Under the pieces are notes generated by a model, which saw only the letters and a list, made by a program, of their open reading frames with translations, made no database searches and was not told where the DNA came from. The translations under genes were made by a program, and so were the position numbers. 64,000 bases of DNA from positions 2,409,052-2,473,051 of the forward strand of contig BDGG01000006.1 in NCBI GenBank assembly GCA_001949185.1. The letters run 5' to 3'. This stretch comes from Ramazzottius varieornatus (lineage: Eukaryota > Tardigrada > Eutardigrada > Parachela > Ramazzottiidae). Shown piece after piece: positions 53,901-64,000 of the stretch; within the stretch, counting starts at the first letter, position 1, and each line of letters opens with the position of its first letter.

Positions 53901-54809
53901 TTAGGTTAGCCGGATTATACAGGACGAGATCCTGTAATTGTCAAGAGGCACTCTGATGGGCGTTCATCCGATCGTAACTTACGTCACCAATTGAAAATTT
54001 TATTTGCCATTCGTTTACAAATTTTTTTCATGAAGTTGTGTGTTTGTGAAATTCTTGTGTTTCCATTATATTTTAGAATTTTTTTCACTGCTTTCATGAG
54101 GTTTTCGGTCCACTTCAGCTCATGATTAAGAAAAGCGCATCAGAAAATTCTCACTTTGAAGAACTGAGGTTAGTCAAACTGATTCAAGACAATATTATGC
54201 AAAACACTGCCCATCTCCAGAATATATCAATACGAAAAGATTCTGTGAGGGTCGGGATACAGTAGACTGATATACCAGTCTGTCCATTCGGTACCTTAAT
54301 GGGTTTGTTTCTTTCCAGATTTCACGGTGTCAATATCGTCAATGGAAACTCCGAGAGTTTGTTTTGACTTACCTGCACGGGTGTCAATGCCGGTCTCCGT
54401 GACTGTAGCGAAGCGACGGAGGGTACAGGTTCAGGAGGGATCTGCGGAGCACTGCCAATTGGCGAGAGTACTTCTAATACTGTCTCGGGGACATCTATAG
54501 ATTGTGTCGACTGGGAATGAGACGTGCGCTGGCGGGAGTGACTGCGATGAGCAATGGGAGGTCGGCCTGCTGTTGTGGTGCCACTGGAGATGGACGATGT
54601 GGAGGAGAAGCCATTCAGTAGCACCGGAGAACTCGAGTGCCGATCCAGTGCGGCAGGCTGTGAGGAGCTCATTGAGGGCTCTGTGGCGCATAGTTCGCGA
54701 CTATGGATCACTGCTGCCGTACACGTGACCGCAGGGGCGCTGATCTGGCTGGGCAGGTTGGGAATGGTGAAGGAACGAGACCGATCTTCACTCTTGGCCT
54801 TAGATAGAC
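50996..54809 (-). CDS. Rho guanine-nucleotide exchange factor, DH-PH, PLEKHG5-like
   Basis: A multi-exon gene read down to a stop at 50996. The first visible exon (54809-54360) is Ser/Thr/Pro-rich. Others give GDLLVYGTHPNTPNVSSSG (53.6 kb), then LLTLKTCEFHDESLMRYKILH and LPEAEIKRREAIWEMFQSEL, the start of DH. DH continues with VFLEPLKQLQVEGFIMHA...LFGNIDELCS, YELCINFAELMEQGAKRA, FEPEDDRTLAFQRYCLHYI, and the conserved helix TDLLVTPVQHTMKRPLLLREI. PH exons are LKQHLAKQPCEGLILSPRRI, EMQVFLFDDMLLLTKKRKSLG, PMPLDRIMVHDMSPSE...NSFVILHVSRYQQ, and the terminal PH helix WLSKIRLAMDRWRAQHFDQ. The DH domain catalyses GDP release from Rho-family GTPases at membranes. Subfamily is tentative. No break was noticed, but exon ends were not all phase-checked. 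Confidence 0.8.
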
Positions 54810-55979
54810 CTGTAACCAGAATACGCTTATTTTGCGGAAGCCCGGAAGTCTGCTAATTGAACCAGGAAGCCCGAATCCCCCTAGTTCAAAGTGACGTCAC
54901 TGCAGAAACAGTTGGACTATACTAGTTCTGCCGTGCGTCGCCAATACTACTTTGCTGCGCAAAGTTTCATTGAGAGCGGTCTTCGAGGATCTGTGCAGAA
55001 CGTCAATTGTGATGGACGGAAGGATCATCCTGTTATCCTTCCAATTGTCTGATAAAAACCAGGAAAAAACCTGGGACTAATACCGACGGTGTTTCGCCCT
55101 GCGTGTCTGCTGAGGTACCCTACAAGACTGATGCTATTCAGCGAAAGTTTGCACAGGTGGTGTTTTTGGGCTTTTCGCCCTTGATCTTGAAAGGTTTCTC
55201 GTAATAGCACTTTTTCAAAGCATCTGCGTGATGGAATTTTAATGTAAATTCTTCGAACAAAGGCCGTCGTAAAAACGCTCTTTGTGATCTGGCGGCAGAT
55301 TTAAACTTCCGATCAATGCAGCTGCCATGTAATACAAAGGCCCCAGATAGTGCATCACAGCATCCTAATGAGCAGAAGAGAGCTCACAATCAGACTTATT
55401 CGATCGAGCGTAGAGTCGATATGCAGATATTTACGCAATCTGCCCCTTCGCGGTCTTTTTACCATCTACGTGGAACTTTTTATGTGGAAGCTTTCGTGCG
55501 TTTGCATAAATGGGCATTGGTAAACTGCAGGCAAATAACCCACAATATGGTCTATAGATTATCAGGCCACTGAAGCTTCCGCATATGTCGCCGTACATCT
55601 AAAATTTTGGCGGTCTTGAGACCAGAACGCCTGCTTAACTAATTGTTTACTGTAGGCTTCCTGACAAGTGAAGCCGCAAGTTGTCACTAATTCGTACCAC
55701 AAATCAAGATTACACTGCCTTCAGAGTAGGAGAAGTCAAAGACCTCATCCAGATTTCGGTGACACAGTTCCTATCGAACTTGTAAGAAGACTGTGTGATA
55801 TGAGCTTACAAAATGGACGATTACAACGATTGCAGAAAATCGTCAAATTTCCGGGTGCTCCTTAGCATCGAAGGCCACTTCGCTTGAACGATTATAACAG
55901 TTGCTGAGTATGTAATATGCACGGCAAAAAGTAGCAATCGATACTATAAAAATAATTTGTCATCGTAAAAATACACTTT
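54810..55979. other. Probable intron or intergenic stretch
   Basis: No exon or repeat recognised. If exons at 59-60.7 kb belong to the RhoGEF gene, this is intron. Confidence 0.35.
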
Positions 55980-56330
55980 TTATCCGATTATTAGTCGGTT
56001 ATACCATTGCAGAAGAGCAAGGACGAAGAGTGTGTTACGCTCTGGGTGTGACGAGTGATCTCGCTCGGAGAGTTTCCGGTAGAGTTGAAGTTCATTAAAA
56101 AAACACTCACCCCAGTACAGCGCAGAGGCTGCGAAGGCCACAGCCGCCAAGAAGGGAGTACTCAGCGTGAGAGAACTACAGGACAATAGCCACGTTACGA
56201 TGATTTTGACGAGAGGCATCGAAAAGTGGGATACCATCAACAGGCGCAAGCCGGACAATCGATCAACGAGAATCATCAGAATGCACAACACACGACCACA
56301 CACCAGATCATTTCCTTGAAAGTTACATTT
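55980..56330 (-). pseudogene. GPCR-like TM3-TM4 fragment
   Basis: A minus frame contains VLCILMILVDRLSGLR, like the end of TM3 with a DR motif. It is followed by VKIIVTWLLSC and a hydrophobic TM4-like run ending in ALYWGECFF, with a GTGAGT donor after ALYW. A further piece on the same strand at 56.5-56.7 kb (VVALHLADIAESAVCQAILS) resembles TM2 but sits behind a stop. No TM5-TM7 was found. Probably a remnant of a rhodopsin-family receptor. Confidence 0.35.
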
Positions 56331-59121
56331 CGAAACCCAAAAAGATTTGTCGAGTGATCGTGTCTTTTGTCGAAGTGCACTTCAAGGGCCATAATGATGA
56401 TATAAGCTCATTTGAATCACCGCCTAACTCGGATGGATGATACCAGAAGCAACTAGAACCTCGATCAACGCTCTCTGAGTTTATGCACAGCTCTTACTTT
56501 CAACATGGGCAAAACCCTTCTTGTGCTCTGGGTCTTCGTTATGCAGCCCAGCTTGGCTTTCAGTACCGTACTTTACTTTCCAGCTCAAAATAGCCTGGCA
56601 GACCGCGGACTCAGCAATGTCGGCCAGATGGAGCGCAACGACGGAGAGCTCGACTGCGAAGTGAGCAGAACGGATTGGGACTGCTCAAATAACCATGGAT
56701 AGCCCGGGTCGCAAAGGCCAAGTTTGATTCATTAACACAGCATCCGCCGATAGAAGAACCCCAGAATCACGCCATATTTGTACGGAGAGAGTTTACCTTC
56801 CTTCACTCAGCCAATTACCGCTATCTATTCAACCAAAGTTTTCACGTCTAAAACGCGTGCACAAACTACGGAAAGCCCAAACGACCTTGTAACCAGCATC
56901 CACCCATGGGGAAGGTCGCATGTTTTTCGAACTTTCGGATAACTTTGCCCCGTAAAACACGTGGAGAAGTAGAACGTTTGTACTGTAATACGATTTACTG
57001 TTTGCGTTGGCCGACAATTTCACCGGCTCATCTTTCGCTGCAACGGAAATCAATATGCATTTCTTATGCATCATTGATCAGTAACTTGATCTGTAACCAT
57101 TTCACAAGAATTTGGCTTCCATAGTCTGGTTTCTGACTGAAACCTTCAAACGAACGACAGATAAATGTCGACTTCATATTCATGTCGTTCAATTAGAAAA
57201 CTGCAGCGCATGCCTTGGCGTCTCAAAATGGCGTAACTTGTGGTAATAAACAGGTGATGGTGCGCCATTTTGAATCCTCTAAATGTTACTGAACTTTACA
57301 TTGTTGCACGGGTTAACCATTCCACAAGCTATACTGGATTGTGTTGCACGTTGCGAAGTCGGTGTTTAAATAAATAATCAAGGCTACTGTTTAGATCACA
57401 GAACTTACGATATCGTCTAGCTGCACTTCCCGTAAGTATTTCCATCCTGCTTAAGTATTCCAAGAATATGGGTGCAACATAAACAAAACTGCAGAACTCA
57501 ACAACGTCAGACGTCGATTTTCCAACGCAATGTCGTGTTTACCAAGTAGTCAAGAACAACGTAAAGCTATGTCGTCTGGAAGATATTTAACCGCCCCTTG
57601 AGGGATAACTGGATAATCCGCGGCAATAGAGAATGAATAATGGGACCTGTTAACGTGATACCCCAGCTTTGGCAAGTGCAGCCATGCATGACATAGTGGA
57701 GAAACAGGAAGCAATATCGCCGATCGCTTGTGTGTTGTTGTACACTCGGCTTAACAGTTACTTTAGCGTGTAATTACAACAACTAAAGAGTTATTTCTGA
57801 CGCGCAGTACGTAGTACATACACTCTGGGACAGGAGATTGAGGAAAGATTATTGGCATTAGGTGACATGTTGGCGCAAGACTAAGGCTCACACGGTACAG
57901 GAACTAGCTCCTACACAACACTTGAGAACGATCGGTCTCTGTAACGCCACTGTGCGGCTTTCGGAGGGTGGGAGGAAAAAAGCGGCATATGAATGATATA
58001 ACAAACGATGGATGTTGAATGAGCTGTAACCGGCGTACGTGCCGGCTTCTTATCCTCGGAGATCCGGTGGACACGAATACTGGGTGGGGAAGGTTTGCCT
58101 GGGTGGATCATCTTTGATCGATCTTCGATAGATCGTGAACAGTGGAATCTTCGTTAGAGTGACATATCCATGAGAACCGCCTACAGCGGAAGCTTCAAGT
58201 TCAAAGTCCATCACGGACACCCGCGACCCAGAAAGTCGAGACTAACTTGATGATCAATATCCAGTTACCAAACAACTCGATTAATTATAGTTACGATTGA
58301 CGCTTCTGCGTCAACAAACAGCATCAAAAGGCCATTCTCCGTGTGGAGCTTCCTGAAGTGGTGTAACAAACCAGTTGAAGTATACATGCATTCGAATCTT
58401 CTCAGGAAGAGGACGAACACGGAAGTACGTCTTTGCCGTTTCAAGCGTGTCCTATCATGTACGGTACATCTTTCGGCCAAATATGCGCAACTCAAGCCCA
58501 TTAAAAACCAATTGAGAAGCTCGGTTGAGCAGACGGCAGCACAAATCTGGTGCGAAGGCAGACACTATCAGTCTAGTGCAGTGACCCCCCCCCCCCAGCA
58601 AGAATATTGCGGTGCGGAGCCCTTTTCTAAGCGATGGGATCTGACGTCTAACGTTCACTACACGCGACGCTACCGCACAGGTCGCTTGGAAAAAGGCGCT
58701 ATGACGCAATATGCTTGTGAGAGGGATTACTGTATTTTTATTTTGTGACCTGAGAATTTACGCAGCGATTCAAGTCAGACTTCCTTCATTCTCCTTTACT
58801 CTGTCAAGGTGTCCCAGATGATTACAATAAGATCAAGCCTGACTGGGAGCTGAAATTTGACACGCGGTTTTGCTTCTTGAAACGAATTCTCTACAGGGGA
58901 TGGGAACAGCTCAGTTCAACCGGGATAACCTGGGTGTAAAAATACACCCAGGACCAGCAGTAGCTTGATGTAATAAAGGAAACGGAGGGGATTTTCTAGT
59001 ACTTTGACATTTGAATCGTCTGAATTTTGATGGTCGTTTTGTGATGAGATGAATGGGGATAGCTTGACGAAGCCACTTAGCTATTGCTTTTACTTGGAAA
59101 CTGGCAGACGTAGGGCGTACC
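56331..59121. other. Intergenic or intronic, nothing recognised
   Basis: Contains a poly-C run near 58585 and a short inverted repeat around CAAAATGGCG at 57218-57275. No gene recognised; the 58341-58748 frame has no family resemblance. Confidence 0.35.
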
Positions 59122-60747
59122 TGGTTTGGGTCGTGCTCGGAGCGACAAGCGCAGCTCATCACGGATCCAAATCGGATAATCCGGTCCTTCCCTTTGCCTC
59201 AAGTCCCAGGGTGGCGGCGAAAGATCCAGGGGCGCGGAGCGACGAATCTCAAACGATTCATGTTCGGTGTCGAAGTACAGAGGGGTCAGAGTGAACAAGC
59301 GGTCACCTGCCAACCGGGGACTGATCTGTGGGTCAGAGGGACGAGGAGCTGTACAGCAACAAGTGCTGGGTTTCAGTATCCAGTTGAGTAGGGATGGTTC
59401 GGACCTAGTCTGTTTTTGGAGGAGGATCAAGCGCTTGGGTACAGGTGAGAGAGGCGGAGAAGGACCAGCAGTGGCCTGAATGGCGGGATTTTGGGAGGCC
59501 TTGGCGTCGACGTTGAGACGCTTGCGGCCTGACTTCGGCGAACCTAGCTGACTGTCCGATGATCGAAATAGCGAATGTGGAAAGGTAGGACTGTCCAAAG
59601 CAGGCTCCAGCTCTCCATCGCTCAGATGATTGAAGACTTGACCTGCAACAGAAGGCGCAAGGCTTTGCCAGGGCTGAAGCATATACAATTTTGGTCCCTC
59701 TGGCTTTCCGGCAATTAATTTTAGGATGTCAACATCACGAGTATTCTCTTGCTTGACTTGTGCTGTCCGAGTTCGTGTGCAGTTGCTCGAGCTCGGTTGC
59801 AATCAGAGTCTTTGATCTAGGTAGGTGCTTTTGAGACTTTTGGATCTCAGCTACAGCACACACTGATAACTTAGTTTTGCACTGCGGTTTGATGGGATAT
59901 TATTCGAGGCCTGGAGCGAGCTCTCCTACGCAACCATCTACTGCAGAAGAGCGTACACGAAAAACGAAAATTATCTGAGACCCAGATTTGACACTTACGA
60001 TTCTTTATGGTTGAATACAGACGCCTCCTGCGACATCGAGGAGACATTGTGACGTGTTCCATACTTGGTCTCCAAAACGACCGCAAAGACTGGAATTTGA
60101 CTTTATGACGATCATCGATTTCCGCAAACGGAACAAGGATTCATGTCGAACGTTACTAGCCCTTTGAAGCAGCATACACTGGTTGAGGGATAGGTAATTG
60201 AATTATTCAAAAAAATCTGCAGGAAACAAGGTATGGTAGAATGGAATGCGGATCAAGCAAGCAAAAGACCACATCAGCGTCAAGGATATGATTGGGAATA
60301 CTCATTAGTGTGCGAGAAAAAGGAGATGTCAAATCATCACACCAAAATAGCGCAAAACTCTAGCTGAGCACGTGCGTCATCGTCGCGAAAGGTGAGGAAG
60401 ATAGAGAGTGCCGACTAGTATCGAAGTGAATGATTTTAACGAGCTGGTTCCCCTCCGCCGTGACTTCTTGCCTGTTAGCGAAGAGGAAGAGACAAATGAG
60501 GCAGTTAAACCAGGTATTAACGAGTCCGCAACGAAGGGCGTCGGTCGGTGTGAGTGCCGTTAACGCCGCTGGCTGGTACTCTCCCACTCCCCACTTGACT
60601 GTCCTGCATTGTCAAACTTTGTCTCATCACCAAATCTCTGGCGTTCAGCCCGAAGCCAAAATTTGGTCCCAAGGTGGTGGCGCCACCGGACGTTGCGGAA
60701 GTTGGTGGTGAAGCGTTGACGTTCCAGTGCACCCAGGAGACAGTCAT
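59122..60747 (-). CDS. Candidate Ser/Pro-rich exons, possibly the 5' part of the RhoGEF gene
   Basis: Three stretches look exonic. 60747 opens with an ATG (MTVSWVHWNVNASPPTSAT ... RRPSLRT). About 60090-60003 is bounded by an acceptor (TTCCAG) and donor (GTAAGT) and reads VVLETKYGTRHNVSS...FNHKES. About 59785-59122 is a long open Ser/Pro/Lys-rich segment (KLIAGKPEGPKLYML, SPKSGRKRLNVDAKA, PLSPVPKRLILLQK, FDTEHESFEIR) ending at a possible donor GTACGC. No domain is recognised. They share strand with the RhoGEF and lie upstream, so they could be its low-complexity N-terminus or a separate gene. Junction phases between them were not established. Confidence 0.4.
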
Positions 60748-61514
60748 TGTGACCGAAGTGGGAGAATTTTTCCTCCGATAAGACTCGAAAAACCCTGTCT
60801 CGAAACCGTTAAGGATCTCTGGTCTATGAACTCGGTCAATGCACCGAGAGCATTTTCAACACAGCTCGAAAACAACCGCGAAAAATGGAGTCAACGTTAC
60901 TATTGAACCTCTGATGAAACTGAGGATGGACCTCTTAAACATGTACACAGACGTAGGTAGCATGAACAGGAAGTCTTTAGGCAGAATGTGTAAGCCAGCT
61001 CGGAAGGGTCTCAACGTCAAACAGCGGAGGTAAGCCAGCCTGTTTTTGTAAAGTGAAACCGCGGCACGAAGAGCGCCGTTGAAATTCGGCACTAATTTGA
61101 CGGCAGGTAACCTCGCAAGTAGCTGCGCAAGTGATGACGACCCTTGGAAAGTATAATTACTGCCTGTTCCTGTTGACATCGTCTTGAAGAAGCTAACTGC
61201 GCACGTCGACGGATCAGAGGCTACGCTCCTCCTGTTGCCGACCTAATCAGGTTTGTCAAATGATCGTTCAGCGTGGTACTTGCGCAAGCAGAGCTTAACT
61301 TGAACACCTTCAGCAAAATGCCCAGTGGAAGTCTACCTTTTTCTGGTACCCGTATTTCTAGGGCAGAAACCACAGTATCCTGAATTCTGCGCGCTGTTCT
61401 CCGTCGTGGGAGTTGAACCTGCATGAAACCTGGAATCTCCGTCGTATTTTTCTATCAGAGGTGATTCCTGGTGTATTTAGTATCGACACACCACAAAAGC
61501 CTAGTCAGGACGAG

Positions 61515-61610
61515 CGAAGCGAGGAGTTTATAAGTCTGTCACGATTTCAATGGGTGTCGCAAATGATGAAGCTTTCTGAAATCGCAAACTCTGCAGTGTG
61601 GAAATAATGC
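61515..61610 (+). repeat. Short dispersed repeat, copy 3
   Basis: Aligns with 2010-2110 and with 2800-2900 on minus. The shared frame reads FISLSRFQWVSQMMKLSEI, followed by a stop at about 61606. Confidence 0.5.
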
Positions 61611-63715
61611 GTCAGTTGATCCGGGCAGCCAGAAAGCTCTGCTCGCAAACCCTGTACGTCTACGCGTTCGCTCGTTCTCCCCAGGGGTCAGAACCTAGTC
61701 TACCGGAGTAATGGGTATCGAGCTGTCATTCAGCGGCGTCAAATCGGGAGGAAAAGCCCCCTCCCCTTTCCTAACCATCGCAGATGGCGCCACAGCGTCC
61801 ATCAGAGAGCAACTTCGCACACTTCGTGGATACACAAAGAGCCACGGTACAAAAACGGAAGGCTCTTTCCAGTGCGCAGCCTCCCGTCCCTTGCGAATCC
61901 GTTTACTGAAAAAAACCCCAGTAAACTGAAACTAACTTTGACTGTTACGTAACGGATAGTTTCTTGAAGGTCGCTGCTGCAATAGGAGAAGAGAGGGGGA
62001 AAACCTTGGTTATAATTACAGCACCAATAGGCGGTCATGTCATGCCATGTCCGGCTCCAGTTGCAGTCGCGTAACATTCCTTGAGGCGCACTTCCTGTGA
62101 GATAGCTTCGACTAATCAGATCCACATCCGGCTTAACAATACACGACATCCCGTCATTTGAAAACCGTGGTTCTTTACAGCAGGAATGCTCACGAGCTTT
62201 TGTGTCAAACAGAAGCTTGTTTTTGCCTGCCAACGCTGGACGTCTTGGCTTTGAAAGAAAGAAAAGAGGACGGGAAGGAAAAAAGAGCGGGTCCGGATTG
62301 AAAAGACGGTTGACATGATGATCGATTGGTAAATATTGCAAGTACACATTGAGCTCTCCTTTTTTTTCTTCCCCATCAGGCCGTACTTCGATCGTTCCTT
62401 GATTATGAGTGTGTATGGGAAGGAAGGGCGCTCGAGGAATACTTTACATGCGATGGTCGAGCAGTAGTGTATACCGGGCATAGTCAATTTCTGAAGGCAC
62501 TTGAAGTTGATGCAAGCAAACCATCAGTATCTGTCATCCACAGAGACACGTTAACAGTCTACAGACCCCGTTTTCTACTGTACTAGATACAGCTCATACT
62601 GCTAATCGCCGTGTGTCTGGTCGAGCGTGATACTGCCAAGGAGCAGTAAAGTATAGAGTAGGGTTCGGGCCAATAGTTATCATCAATCGCCCACAAGAAG
62701 CCGCTATCCGGTGGAAGTGCCATAAATGCCATCTGCATAATAGCATTGATCGTGGAAGCAAGGGAGGAATATCCATCGCCCAACTACTGTTATGATGATG
62801 TTGCACGATACTTGCAACAACATATTCTCGGCCGGCCTCTCGCTCGTGCCAATGTCGGGCAGCTTGATCATGCGTGGACGGGGAGGAGTGCGGGGATGGG
62901 TGTAGTGACAGCTGCAGCCAGAAAGTTTACATGGCCAGATTTGCTTCGCCGGATTAATTTCCACCCCCGTATTATACTGTCGTTTTTTATCGCGCTACTC
63001 CTTCCTTCCTGTCTTCCTTCCTGTATCGTATTTCCATGTCACTGTTTTATTCCCAAAAAAAGCTTTCGGCGGATTGTTTCAATCGGATTCATTACTCTAA
63101 ATATATCTTGCCGATTTCAAAGCTGACTCCAACTAAGCTTGTGCTCCTTCCGCACACCGACATTGCGTAGTCTCCGTCTCTTGGAAATTTTCTACGATTG
63201 TTTGACGTTGATGGTCCATGCTTTACATTCCTTTATGCTCACACTAATCTGATCTGCAGACCAAACTGGATTTCTGCTCTGCGTTTGATTGGGATGCAAT
63301 CATTTGCGGGGAATGTATGGCATAATATATTGAGCCAAGCTGACTGGAACGTCTAAACGTCAGACGCGGCAATTATCGTGACTTGTAGTTTTTCTCGTCG
63401 ATGAGCTTGTCACAACACAGCTCTGTACCTCTTTGAAGGACAGGTCCCAAGAGGCTACTTAATTTGCTACTTCCCAACAGCCTCTTCTCACACGCACGAC
63501 CCCCTGCACTGTCCTCCCATCGATCTATTACGCACAGGGTTCTCGAACCAGGAAATACCTATCACCTACCGCCTTTCCCTAGTACGACGGGCGTATTTTG
63601 AGGTAAACTTAAACCTGAACAGACATTTTCATAACGTTCAGCAGCAGGTGTTGCATTCAACCAGTTTACGTGTGATAACCGAAATTTTGAACACAGTTCT
63701 CAGCATTACACTATG

Positions 63716-63888
63716 GTACACGCACGCACGCCGAAGGAGTTTGGGCCAGGCGATTCCAAAACAGCGGCACGGAAGTACGTACATACGCGACTAATTCGCT
63801 GTGATGCACTTTCTGACAATTTTCTACGGTTGAATTCTAGGTCTGCTCGTTTCTTACTGGCCCAAACTCGCTCCGCGTGCGTGTACAG
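63716..63888. mobile_element. Inverted-repeat MITE-like element
   Basis: GTACACGCACGC ... GAGTTTGGGCCAG at 63718-63751 recurs inverted as CTGGCCCAAACTC ... GCGTGCGTGTAC at 63858-63888, with a few mismatches. The spacer of about 105 bp is not coding. No target duplication is evident. Confidence 0.6.
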
Positions 63889-64000
63889 CGAAAAAAGAAC
63901 AAACTCTCTGGCAAGCCACTTTGCTACACAAGTTTTTTGTTCGGAGGACATCGTGCCTTGTAAATTAGGGCCTTGTGAAAGATATTACTGTATTCCCGCG

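Larger units (their letters stand above)
60748..64000. other. Intergenic to the right edge
   Basis: No gene recognised. Contains the third copy of the short dispersed repeat (61515) and an inverted-repeat element at 63716-63888. The open frames listed by eye here (for example 61802-62347 minus) have no family signature. Confidence 0.4.

Noticed and set aside
56505-56702. A 65-aa plus-strand frame with a signal-peptide-like start (MGKTLLVLWVFVMQ)
   Set aside because: It lies opposite a minus-strand frame that resembles a GPCR TM2 segment, has no recognised mature domain, and could equally be an antisense shadow. Too weak to list as a gene.
57215-57280. Small inverted repeat around CAAAATGGCG
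   Set aside because: Arms of about a dozen bases are short enough to be chance; not listed as an element.
63501-63600. Possible CRISPR-like or satellite arrays
   Set aside because: No regularly spaced identical repeats occur here or elsewhere in the window apart from the degenerate tandem repeat at 7921-8165.

Overview
The window is animal nuclear DNA. Genes are split by spliceosomal introns of about 50-300 bp with GT-AG ends. The encoded families are rhodopsin-type receptors, a TDRD12-type piRNA factor, a DH-PH RhoGEF, the second-largest subunit of RNA polymerase II, MATH-BTB, and ANF-type ligand-binding receptors. The mix of receptor, ANF-receptor and MATH-BTB copies makes me lean to a tardigrade or related ecdysozoan, but this is an impression only. 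There is one 50-base assembly gap. Nothing prokaryotic or viral was seen.

Layout. 1-1757: broken non-LTR retrotransposon entering from the left edge. 3.2 kb: one unrecognised exon. 5.6-6.6 kb: GPCR pseudogene (minus). 11.2-14.3 kb: exons of an ANF-type receptor ligand-binding domain (minus). 16.9-18.9 kb: an intact four-exon melatonin-receptor-like GPCR (minus), followed by a decayed relative at 19.5-20.1 kb. 21.8-25.7 kb: TDRD12/Yb-like Tudor gene with a degenerate DEAD helicase (minus). 26.0-32.8 kb: transposon nest. 34.3-41.2 kb: a complete 19-exon RPB2-type gene (minus, about 1305 aa). 41.7-49.1 kb: second transposon nest. 49.1-49.9 kb: MATH-BTB pseudogene. 51.0-54.8 kb: DH-PH RhoGEF (minus), perhaps with N-terminal exons near 59-60.7 kb. 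The rest is intergenic with a few palindromic elements.

The most informative part is the mobile DNA, where insertion boundaries can be read directly. A 544-bp element (26185-26728) sits inside a 1.2-kb hAT-type element (26045-27216). Both have perfect 8-bp target duplications, and an uninterrupted copy at 41732-42351 shows the empty site. A 5.2-kb hAT element (27270-32469, target duplication CCTGCAGC) is inserted in the end of another TIR element (27256-32830). It carries a decayed PIF/Harbinger element and a fragment copied from the TDRD12-like gene a few kb away. A second hAT element (43509-46126, perfect 36-bp TIRs) lies inside a further element with a perfect 8-bp duplication (42780-46162). 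A PIF/Harbinger element (46330-49109) follows with a 3-bp duplication.

A hairpin MITE family recurs in the introns of both the TDRD12-like and RPB2 genes, with at least a dozen units between 22 and 39 kb. A piRNA-pathway gene beside this many transposons is suggestive, but a functional link is inference only.
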